Of a DNA stretch of 64,000 nucleotides, positions 9,312 through 20,622 are shown piece by piece (positions within the stretch are counted from its first letter, which is position 1; every line of letters begins with the position of its first letter). The position numbers and the translations under genes were made by a program. The DNA is from Caenispirillum bisanense (GTDB lineage: Bacteria > Pseudomonadota > Alphaproteobacteria > Rhodospirillales > Rhodospirillaceae): assembly GCF_900230255.1 (NCBI RefSeq), contig NZ_OCNJ01000002.1:186001-250000 (forward strand), read 5' to 3'. Under the pieces are notes generated by a model that was not told the DNA's origin, ran no database searches, and saw only the letters and a program-made list of their open reading frames with translations.

Positions 9312-10480
9312 GCCCCGAGAGCCGCATGGCCCTGGTGGCGGCGGCGCTGGCTGCCATCGGCCCCATCAGCCTCGCCGTCTACGGCCCCGCCATGCCCGAC
9401 ATCGCCCGCGTGTTCGGGGTGACGGAGGAAGTCATCGCGCCGACCATGGCGCTCTATCTGGCGGGTTTCGCCGGCGGCCAGTTGCTGAGCGGGCCGTTGT
9501 CGGACCGCTACGGCCGGCGGCCGGTGATGGTCGCCTTCCTGCTGCTCTACCTGGCGGGTACTGCCGCCGCCCTGCTGGCGCCGGGCGTCGCGACGCTCAC
9601 CGTCGGGCGGCTGGTGCAGGGGCTGGGCGCCTCGGTCGGCGTCGCCATCGCTCGGGCCATGGTGCGCGACCGCTTCGACGGGCAGGGGGCGGCGCGCATC
9701 CTGTCGCTGGTCGGCATGGTGGTGAGCATCGCCCCGGCGCTGGGGGCGCTGGCCGGCGGCCTGGTGCTGGAGGTGGCGGCGTGGCGCTGGCTGTTCGTGC
9801 TCATGGCGGTCTATGCCGTGGCGCTGCTCGCGTTCTCCCTGTTCCGCCTGCACGAGACCAACAGCCATGCCGGCGCCGGCGCCCTGCCAGCGACCCATGT
9901 GCTGCGCACCTACGGCCGGCTGCTGGTCGACATCCGCTTCCTGTCGCCGGCGCTGACGGGGTCTTTCGGCATCGGCGGGCTCTATACCTTCGTCACCGTG
10001 GTGCCCTTCGTGCTGGCCGGGCCCATCGGCCTGTCGCCGGGGCTCATCGGGCCGGCCATCGCGGCGCAGGCGGCCAGCTACTTCGTCGGCGCCATCCTGT
10101 CGCGGGCGCTGCTGCGCCGCCACGACTCGCAGCGCCTGATGATCTTCGGCGCCGCCATCGTGCTGGTCGCCGGCGTGGTGGAGACGGTGACGCTGCTGAC
10201 GGTGGGGCCGACACTGGTCGGGCTGGTGGCGGTGATGGGGCTGTGGGCCTTCGGCGTGGCGCAGCTCATGCCCGGCAGCTCGGCCGGCGCCATGGAGCAC
10301 TTTCCGCGCACGGCCGGGGCCGCCGCCGCTCTCATGGGCTGCCTGCAGATGGGCGCCGGCATGCTGGGCGGCATGGCGGCGCACTGGGTGGGCGACAGCG
10401 TCAGCGGCCTCGCCGTGGTGCCGCTGGCCATGGCGGTCGGTTGCCTCGCCATGGCGCTGGCCGGTCGCCGCGGCGCCTGA
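9308..10480 (+). CDS. MFS drug efflux transporter, Bcr/CflA type
   Basis: A 390-residue, twelve-helix major facilitator protein of the drug:proton antiporter group. GPLSDRYGRRPV between helices 2 and 3 is motif A, and LVQGLGASVGVAIARAMVRDRF is the helix 4-5 region typical of Bcr/CflA exporters. The start is GTG at 9308, overlapping the marR stop; an ATG six codons later (9326) is the alternative. Translationally coupled to the MarR regulator, so expression is probably controlled from the palindrome at 8822-8856. Substrate unknown. Confidence 0.9.
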   Translation: MSPESRMALVAAALAAIGPISLAVYGPAMPDIARVFGVTEEVIAPTMALYLAGFAGGQLLSGPLSDRYGRRPVMVAFLLLYLAGTAAALLAPGVATLTVGRLVQGLGASVGVAIARAMVRDRFDGQGAARILSLVGMVVSIAPALGALAGGLVLEVAAWRWLFVLMAVYAVALLAFSLFRLHETNSHAGAGALPATHVLRTYGRLLVDIRFLSPALTGSFGIGGLYTFVTVVPFVLAGPIGLSPGLIGPAIAAQAASYFVGAILSRALLRRHDSQRLMIFGAAIVLVAGVVETVTLLTVGPTLVGLVAVMGLWAFGVAQLMPGSSAGAMEHFPRTAGAAAALMGCLQMGAGMLGGMAAHWVGDSVSGLAVVPLAMAVGCLAMALAGRRGA

Positions 10481-10487
10481 CGGCCGC

Positions 10488-11621
10488 TCAGGCCTCGCCC
10501 GTCAGGGTGCGGGTATTGGGGAAGCGCAGGGTGACCGCAGTGCCGCGGCTCGGCCGGGCGCGCAGGATCAGGCGGCCGCCGTGGGCGTCCATCAGCCCCT
10601 TGGTGAGCGCGAGGCCGAGCCCCGGATGATCGGGATCGACCGCCGGGCCGCCGCCCTTGAAGAAGGGTTCGGTCAGGCGGCCGTGGTCGGTGCGCCGCAG
10701 GCCGGGGCCGAGGTCGGTGACGGTGACGGCGATGCAGCCGGCGGCGTCCTCCGCCGCCTCGATGGTGACACGGCCGCCGTCGGGCGACACGCCGATGGCA
10801 TTGTCGACCAGATGGCGCAGCATCTCGCGCAGGCGTTCGCCGTCGGCGTGCAGCCGTGGCAGGGTGTCGGGCGTCCACACCAGCAGGTCGATGCGTTTTT
10901 CCTCCGCCGCGGTGCGGATCTCGGCGGCGACGGCCTCGCAGGCGGCGCCGACGTCCACCGCCGATTCGTCGAGCGGCAGCTCGCCCGCCTCCATGAGCGC
11001 CAGTTCCACCACGTCGTCGATCAGCCGCCGCAGCCGCCGGCCGGAAATGCCGATCTCGCGGGCGTAATCCTCGTAGCGTGGATTGCCGAGCGGGCCGAAC
11101 ACCGCCTGCGACAGCATGTCGGCGAGGCCGATGATGGTGTTCATGGGGCTGCGCAGTTCGTCGGACAGGCGCTGCAGCAGGTCCGCCCGTTCGCGGCCGA
11201 TGCGGGCGGCCTCGCGGTCGGCTTCCTTCAGCAGGCTGCCCTTCAGAACCTCGCTGGTGATGCTGGTGTGCAGCACCAGGGCGAGGCGGCGGTCGTCGGC
11301 GTGCACCGGCCGGCAGCTGACGCGGTACCAGCGCACTTCCCAGGGTGCGTGGCAGGAATAGACGTGGCGGAACTCGTCGCGCTCGCCGTTCAGCACCTGC
11401 GCCACGCCGCGGCCGATGGCGCGGATGGCGGCGTCGGCCGAGGCGGCGCACAGCTTCACGTAGTTGGTGCCGCGCCCGAAGGCGGTGTCGAGGCTGCCGT
11501 TTTCTTCGCCGAAGCGGCGCCAGTCGGCGCTGACGGCCAGGATGATGCCGTGCTCGTCGACCAGACAGCCGCTGGCCGGCAAGGCGTCGACGATGGCGGC
11601 GGCGATGTCGGTATCGATCAC
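10488..11621 (-). CDS. PAS-domain histidine-kinase-like protein lacking the phosphoacceptor His
   Basis: A 377-residue soluble protein. An N-terminal PAS-like domain (about 10-120, with GTNYVKLC and HVYSCHAPWEVRWYRV) precedes a dimerisation helix and a C-terminal HATPase domain (about 245-370). The ATP lid is intact: DLGPGL and GLGLALTKGLMDAHGG. In the H-box, however, the sequence is LSDELRSPMNTIIG. The histidine expected after LS is aspartate (Asp154, codon 11160-11162), so canonical autophosphorylation is not possible. The start is taken as GTG at 11621; no ATG is close. It could be a pseudokinase, a phosphatase-only protein or a partner in heterodimers. Divergent from lepA. Confidence 0.85.
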   Translation of the reverse strand: MIDTDIAAAIVDALPASGCLVDEHGIILAVSADWRRFGEENGSLDTAFGRGTNYVKLCAASADAAIRAIGRGVAQVLNGERDEFRHVYSCHAPWEVRWYRVSCRPVHADDRRLALVLHTSITSEVLKGSLLKEADREAARIGRERADLLQRLSDELRSPMNTIIGLADMLSQAVFGPLGNPRYEDYAREIGISGRRLRRLIDDVVELALMEAGELPLDESAVDVGAACEAVAAEIRTAAEEKRIDLLVWTPDTLPRLHADGERLREMLRHLVDNAIGVSPDGGRVTIEAAEDAAGCIAVTVTDLGPGLRRTDHGRLTEPFFKGGGPAVDPDHPGLGLALTKGLMDAHGGRLILRARPSRGTAVTLRFPNTRTLTGEA

Positions 11622-11810
11622 GTCGTTGGTTCCACCCGGTCGGACCCGGCCCACCCGTGCCACCGCCGCATGGTCCCACAGACGGGGGTGCGCGAAAAGG
11701 CCCCGTGGCACGGCGGCCCTGCATGGTAGGACGCACCAGCCCCGACGCCGTTGCCTCCCAACGCCTTTGGCCCTATGTTGCCGGCCTCGGTTTCTGTTGA
11801 TTGGCCCGAC

Positions 11811-13613
<1,803 letters not shown>

Positions 13614-13621
13614 TCGGCGCA

Positions 13622-13660
13622 CCGCGCGATCGGCGAAGGGTGACCTTCGCCCTCGCGCGG
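13622..13660 (+). terminator. GC-rich hairpin after lepA
   Basis: Two stacked 8-bp arms: CCGCGCGA (13622-13629) with TCGCGCGG (13653-13660), and GGCGAAGG (13632-13639) with CCTTCGCC (13644-13651) around a GTGA loop. It starts 8 bp after the lepA stop. No T-run follows, so it may stabilise the mRNA end or act with Rho rather than as an intrinsic terminator. Confidence 0.5.
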
Positions 13661-13709
13661 TGGTAGGGTCGGCGATTCCCCCCTCCCGCTCGCCCGGAAG
13701 CCGCCGACG

Positions 13710-14339
13710 ATGATCGATGTTCTGCTCAATGCCCTGGTCGTGTTCTTCGTGGTGATCGACCCCATCGGCCTGGTGCCGGTGTTCATCGGTCTCACCCAGG
13801 GGTTCACGCCGGCGGCGCGGCGGCGCATCGCGGTGCGCGGGTGCCTGATCGCCTTCGTCATCATCCTGTTCTTCGCCTACTTCGGCGAAATCGTCCTGAA
13901 CGCCCTGTCCATCGAGATGCCGGCCTTCCGCATCGCCGGCGGCGCCCTGCTGTTCTGGATCGCCTTCGAGATGCTGTTCGAGAAGCGGTCGGAGCGCAAA
14001 AGCAAGACCGCCGACGAGGCCCGCACCGAGGAAGAGGCGCGCCACATCGCCGTCTTCCCCATGGCGATCCCGCTCATGGCCGGCCCCGGCGCCATCACCA
14101 CCATCATGCTGATGATGGACCGCTACGGCGGCGACATGGTGGGGCAGGGCACCGTGCTGGCCGCCGCCGCCCTGGTGCTGATCGGCAGCGCGATCCTGTT
14201 CATGGCGTCGGAGGCGGTGCAGAAGGCGCTCGGCCAGACCATCATCCACACCGTCAGCCGGGTGCTCGGCATCGTGCTGGCGGCGCTGGCGGCGCAGACC
14301 ATCATCGCCGGCATCACGGCCATCTATCCGCCCGGCTGA
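13710..14339 (+). CDS. MarC-family integral membrane protein
   Basis: A 209-residue inner-membrane protein with about six transmembrane segments. The N-terminal FFVVIDPIGLVPVFIGLTQG and the mid-protein AVFPMAIPLMAGPGAITTIM repeat are hallmarks of the MarC family. A charged loop KRSERKSKTADEARTEEEAR separates the two halves. The family function is not established; the old link to antibiotic resistance was not upheld. The start at 13710 places the first helix immediately after Met-Ile-Asp. The gene lies between lepA and a Crp/Fnr regulator on the same strand, 50 bp from the latter. Confidence 0.9.
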   Translation: MIDVLLNALVVFFVVIDPIGLVPVFIGLTQGFTPAARRRIAVRGCLIAFVIILFFAYFGEIVLNALSIEMPAFRIAGGALLFWIAFEMLFEKRSERKSKTADEARTEEEARHIAVFPMAIPLMAGPGAITTIMLMMDRYGGDMVGQGTVLAAAALVLIGSAILFMASEAVQKALGQTIIHTVSRVLGIVLAALAAQTIIAGITAIYPPG

Positions 14340-14389
14340 GGCGCCGCTTTTCCCTTTCCCCGGTGGGCGGCGGCGGGCACACTGCCGCC

Positions 14390-15064
14390 ATGACGACGAC
14401 GCCCCTCGAAACGTTGCTCGACGCCTTCCCCGACCTCGCCCCCATGGACGGCGAGGCCCGCCGGCTGCTCGACCGCTCGCTGCGGGTGATGGAGGTGCCG
14501 GCGGGCACCGTGCTGTTTTCGGAAGGGGCGGCCTGCCAGGCCTACGTGCTGGTGCTCGGCGGCTCGGTGCGGGTGCAGAAGGTGTCGGAGTCGGGGCGCG
14601 AGATCGTGCTCTACCGCGTCGAGCGCGGCCAGACCTGCGTGCTGACCACCGCCTGCCTGATGACCCGCGCCGAATACGGCGCCGAGGGCGTGGCCGAGAC
14701 CGCCGTCGCCGCCGCCACCCTGACCGCGGCGGCCTTCGAGCAACTGGTGGACGCGAGCCCGTGCTTCCGCCGCTTCGTCTTCGCCGTCTACGCCACGCGC
14801 ATCGCCGACCTGCTCATGCTCATCGAGGAGGTGGCCTTCGGGCGCATCGACGTGCGCCTCGCCCAGGTGCTGCTGGCGCACGGCCAGCGCAGCGCCGACG
14901 GCGCGGTCGGCGCCACCCACCAGACCCTGGCGACGGAGCTGGGCACGGCGCGCGAGGTCGTCAGCCGCCAGCTCAAGGAGTTCGAGCGGCGCGGCTGGGT
15001 CGCCTTGTCGCGCGGCCGCATCGAGGTGCGCGATCCGGCTTCGCTCGGCGCCCTCGGAGCCTGA
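14390..15064 (+). CDS. Crp/Fnr-family transcriptional regulator
   Basis: A 224-residue regulator. The cyclic-nucleotide-binding-like beta-roll (about 15-130: VPAGTVLFSEGAACQAYVLV, then GREIVLYRVERGQTCVLTTA) is followed by a dimerisation helix and a winged helix with recognition region LGTAREVVSRQLKEFERRGW. It contains scattered cysteines (for example ACQAY, TCVLTTACL) but not the N-terminal cluster of oxygen-sensing FNR, so its ligand is unclear. The ATG at 14390 is the first with a sensible N-terminus. The C-termini of this gene and the adjacent kinase converge with only 9 bp between them. Confidence 0.9.
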   Translation: MTTTPLETLLDAFPDLAPMDGEARRLLDRSLRVMEVPAGTVLFSEGAACQAYVLVLGGSVRVQKVSESGREIVLYRVERGQTCVLTTACLMTRAEYGAEGVAETAVAAATLTAAAFEQLVDASPCFRRFVFAVYATRIADLLMLIEEVAFGRIDVRLAQVLLAHGQRSADGAVGATHQTLATELGTAREVVSRQLKEFERRGWVALSRGRIEVRDPASLGALGA

Positions 15065-15073
15065 GGCGCGGCG

Positions 15074-16597
15074 TCACTCCGACGCCGGTTCGCCGGCCCC
15101 GCTCGGCGGCTCGTCGGGCAGCCAGACCTGGAAGGTGGTGCCGTCGCCCGGCCGCGAGTCGACGGTGATGGTGCCGCCGTGGCGCTCGGCGATGCGGCGG
15201 CAGATGGCGAGGCCGACGCCGGTGCCGGGGTAGTCGCGCTGCCCGTGCAGGCGCTGGAACAGCTTGAAGATGCGCTCGAAGTACTGCTCCTCGATGCCGA
15301 TGCCGTTGTCGGCCACCGCGAAGCACCACCCGGCGCCGCGCCGGGCGGCGGAGATGCGCACCAGCGGCACGTGCCCCGGCCGGTGCGGCTGATAGCGCAG
15401 GGCGTTGGTCACCAGGTTCTGGAACAGCTGCAGCATCTGCGGCTCGTCGGCCGTCACCACCGGCAGGGGCTCGACCTCCAGTTCGGCGCCGGTCTCCATG
15501 ATGGTGCGGGCGAGGCTGCTCTGCACCGCCCCCAGCACCGCCGCCAGGTCCACCGGGCCGAAGGACTGGGCCTCGGTCTGCAGGCGTGAATAGGCGAGCA
15601 GGTCGTCCACCACGTCGGACATGCGCCTGGCGCCGGTTTCCAGGTAGCCGAACAGCTCCGCCGTCTCGCCCTCCAGTACCCCGGCGAGCTGCAGGCGGCG
15701 GCGCAGCAGCTGGGCATAGCTGGTGACGGTGCGGATGGGTTCCCGCAGGTCGTGGGCGGCGATGTAGGCGTAGCGCTCCAGCTCGGCGTTGGAGCGGGTG
15801 AGTTCGTCCACCGTGCGCCGCCGCTCCGCCTCCGCCCGCACCGCCGCCGTCAGGTCGGTCAGCACCGAGATGACGGTGGGCGGCCCGTGCGGCGAGCGCT
15901 GCACCGACCAGTCCACCCGCACATTGATGATGCGGCCGTCCTTGTGCCGCATGTCCGCGGTGTAGCTGCCGGCGCCGGGGGTGTCGGCGGTCTGGTCGGC
16001 GCCGAAGATCTCCTGCTCCACGGCTTCGGCCTGGACGGGATCGACCAGCAGGTCGAGCGCACGCCGCCCCACAAGTTCGCCAGGAGCGTAGCCGAACAGG
16101 CGGGCATGCGCCGGGTTCTCGAGCAGGATCACGCCCGACAGGTCGAGCTCGCGCACGCCGTGGGGGATGTGCGCGACCAGGCCGCGCAGGCGGGCCTCGC
16201 TGATCTCCGCCTGCTCCTGGGCGTACACGATCTCGGCGATGTCCTGGGTGACGGCGAACAGGTGGGGCTCGCCGTTGCGGTCGAACAGGCGCGCCGACAT
16301 GTGGCCGTAGAACACCTCGCCCGACTTGCGGCGGAAGCGGCACAAGGCGTTGCGCTGCACGCCGTCGCGCATGAGCTTCTCGACGAAGCGGCGGCGTTCG
16401 TCGGCGTCGTACCAGATGTCGAGCTGAATGGCGGACCGCCCGATGACCTCGTCCTGGCTGTAGCCGGACAGTTCGCAGAACCCATGGTTGACGGCGACAT
16501 AGACGCCGTCACGCATGCGCGAGACGGTGATCGCGCCCGGAGTCGTGGCGAAGACTAGCGACAGAAGGTCGCTGTCGGCGTCGCTCGGGAAGGACAT
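15074..16597 (-). CDS. cytoplasmic PAS-PAS sensor histidine kinase
   Basis: A 507-residue soluble kinase. PAS1 covers about residues 10-125 (VNHGFCELSGYSQDEVIGRS) and PAS2 about 140-255 (NPAHARLFGYAPGELVGR). A coiled linker leads to the HisKA domain with phosphoacceptor His282 in YAYIAAHDLREPIRT, and the HATPase has NLVTNALRYQ, VADNGIGI and GTGVGLAICRRI. The AHDLREP type H-box belongs to the phytochrome-like kinase class. No cognate receiver is directly fused; the nearest response regulator is 92 bp upstream on the same strand (16690-17151) and could be a partner, though it is more clearly paired with its own operon kinase. Confidence 0.92.
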   Translation of the reverse strand: MSFPSDADSDLLSLVFATTPGAITVSRMRDGVYVAVNHGFCELSGYSQDEVIGRSAIQLDIWYDADERRRFVEKLMRDGVQRNALCRFRRKSGEVFYGHMSARLFDRNGEPHLFAVTQDIAEIVYAQEQAEISEARLRGLVAHIPHGVRELDLSGVILLENPAHARLFGYAPGELVGRRALDLLVDPVQAEAVEQEIFGADQTADTPGAGSYTADMRHKDGRIINVRVDWSVQRSPHGPPTVISVLTDLTAAVRAEAERRRTVDELTRSNAELERYAYIAAHDLREPIRTVTSYAQLLRRRLQLAGVLEGETAELFGYLETGARRMSDVVDDLLAYSRLQTEAQSFGPVDLAAVLGAVQSSLARTIMETGAELEVEPLPVVTADEPQMLQLFQNLVTNALRYQPHRPGHVPLVRISAARRGAGWCFAVADNGIGIEEQYFERIFKLFQRLHGQRDYPGTGVGLAICRRIAERHGGTITVDSRPGDGTTFQVWLPDEPPSGAGEPASE

Positions 16598-16689
16598 GGC
16601 CGGCCTTGCACTGTCAACTGTCGCCCGAGGATAGACCCGATCGGGCCAGCCGCACAGCCCTCAGCTGCAAGCCCCGCCTATGGCAGAGG

Positions 16690-17147
16690 TCATTCGTCCG
16701 AAAGTCCGGACACGATGGCGTCGATGAGGTCGGCCTCGTTCCACGGCTTGTGCAGGCAGCGGTGCAGGCCGCCTTGCGTCCGCGCCCGCTCGATGGCGGC
16801 GGCGTCGGCCTGGCCGGTCAGCAGCACTTTGACGATGCGGGGGAAGCGGCGGTGCACGGCGATGAGGAACTCGTCGCCGCGCTGGCCCGGCATGAGCCAG
16901 TCCGACACGATGACCAGCACCTGCACGCCGTCGCCGTGCAGGTCCTCGATCAGCTCCATGGCCTCGTCGGCGTTCTCGGCGAACTCGTAGAGGTAGCGGT
17001 CGCCGAGCGCCCGGCTGATCTGCACCTTCAGCGCGTCGAGGATCATCTTCTCGTCGTCGACGCACAGGATGGCGCATTCCGGGTGGGCGACCGGCGGGCG
17101 CAGGCGGGAGGCGGCGGAGCCCGCGGAGACGGGGGTGGAGGCGGTGG

Positions 17148-17151
<4 letters not shown>
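16690..17151 (-). CDS. single-domain response regulator (REC only)
   Basis: A 153-residue CheY-like receiver without an output domain. The acidic pair is VDDE, the phosphoacceptor is Asp84 in VSDWLMPGQRGDE, the switch Thr is in LLTGQ, and Lys135 lies in LHKPW. It closely resembles the N-terminal receiver of the divergent hybrid kinase at 20623. The ATG overlaps the kinase stop (ATGA, 17148-17151), so it is coupled to that gene and is its probable phosphorylation target. It may relay phosphate onward to an Hpt protein or bind a partner, since it has no DNA-binding or enzymatic domain. Confidence 0.92.
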
Positions 17152-19125
<1,974 letters not shown>

Positions 19126-19142
<17 letters not shown>

Positions 19143-20382
19143 CGAACAGGATCCTCGTACCGCGCCGCCACCAGCGGCTCCAGGGGACGGGGTCGACCGG
19201 GCCGTCGGACAACCACACCGGCATCATCTGCCCGGTGGCCTGGATCTCGCCGATCATCACCGGTTTCCTCACGTGATTGGTGGCGCCGTCGAGCGCCACG
19301 ACGTCGCCGCCCAGGCTGCGGGTGGAGACGCTGCGCAGGGTGATCTTCACCACCTCGGGCGACGGGCTGCCGGCCATCTCGACGGCCTTGGTCCACAGGG
19401 CGAAGCCGGCGGCGAGGTCGGCCATGGCGGCGCTGACGACCCGTAGGTCGTCGCCGATCCACGCCTGCCAGTCGCGCACGAAGGCCTCGTTCTCGGGGGT
19501 TTCCAGCGACATGAAGTAGGTGGCGGCGGTCAGGTGGCCGACCAGCGGCGTCACGTCCACCGACGCCAGCTCCTGTTCGCCGACGGCGAAGGCGACAACG
19601 GGAATATCGCTCGCGTGCACCTCCTGGCGCACCAGCTCGCGGTAGAAGTGGAGGTTGGCGTCGCCCGACACGGTGTTGATGACCGCCGTCTTGCCGCCGC
19701 GAGCGAAGGCGCGGATGTCGTTCACCACCGGCGCCCAGTCGGTGGCCCCGAACGGGACGTAGCGCACCACGAAATCCTCGCGCGGCAGCTTCCGCCAGTC
19801 CAGGTAGCCGGCCAGGATGGTGTTGACGGTGCGCGGGTGGATGTCGTCGCTGCCGAGCAGGTAGAACCGCCGCACCCCGCCGCCGTCGGCGCTGAGCAGG
19901 TATTCCACCGCCGGCACCGCCTGCTGCTGCGGCGTCGCCCCCAGGTAGACGACGTCGGGCGACTGCTCCTGCCCCTCGTAGGGGGCGGGGTAGAACAACA
20001 GGGCGCCGTGCCGCTCCAGCACCGGCTGCACGATCTTGCGCGAGGCCGACGCATAGCAGCCGAACAGCACGTCGCAGCCCTCGACGCCGAGCAGGTGCTC
20101 GGCCAGTTGGGCATAGCGCGGCCACGACGACGCGGGGTCCACCACCACCGGCTCGATGCGCCGGCCGAGCAGCCCGCCGGCCTGGTTGCGGCGGTCGATG
20201 AGCATGAGCAGCACGTCCTTCAGCGTCGATTCGCTGATGGCCATGGTGCCGGTGAGCGAGTGCAGGATGCCGACGCGGATGGGCGGTGCGGCATGGCCGG
20301 AGCGCACGGGCGCGCCTGCGGCCCCGGCGGCCGCCAGCGCCGCCAGGCCGGACAGCACGCCGCGGCGCGTCGGTCCTACCAT
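19126..20382 (-). CDS. UrtA-like periplasmic binding protein, probable sensor of urea or amides
   Basis: A 418-residue type I periplasmic binding protein of the urea/short-chain amide group. After a twin-arginine-like leader (TRRGVLSGLAALAAAGAAGA) the mature part starts IRVGILHSLTGTMAISESTL. It contains FGCYASASRKIVQPVLE and LLFYPAPYEGQEQSPDVVYL, which are closely similar to UrtA of urea ABC transporters. No permease or ATPase genes are nearby. Instead the gene leads an operon with a membrane kinase and a receiver, so it probably presents a ligand to the kinase periplasmic domain. The start at 20382 follows GAGGGGAG. Ligand identity is inference from family. Confidence 0.88.
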
Positions 20383-20419
20383 GCGAACTCCCCTCGCTCG
20401 CCGCATCCCTCCCGTGCGG

Positions 20420-20439
20420 CTGGTGCGACTATGCACCAG
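20420..20439. promoter_or_regulatory. inverted repeat in divergent promoter region
   Basis: CTGGTGC (20420-20426) and GCACCAG (20433-20439) form a perfect 7-bp dyad with a 6-bp spacer. It lies 37 bp upstream of the binding-protein start and inside the 240-bp gap between the two divergent signalling operons, a good place for an operator. No regulator with a DNA-binding domain is encoded in either operon, so the binder is unknown. Confidence 0.45.
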
Positions 20440-20622
20440 ACGGCAGTGCAAACAAAGCGCGACCGAGGTGCCGTCGCCGCGACCTTGCCGAAACGCCTAT
20501 TGCCTAATCCAGCGGATTGCCCAAGGATGGGCCACCGCAAGTTGCGTGTGGGTATGGAGTCGGTCGGCGACGCTCGGGGGATGCGTCTCGCCGTCGGACT
20601 GAGGCAGGGGGATGCGCGCCGC

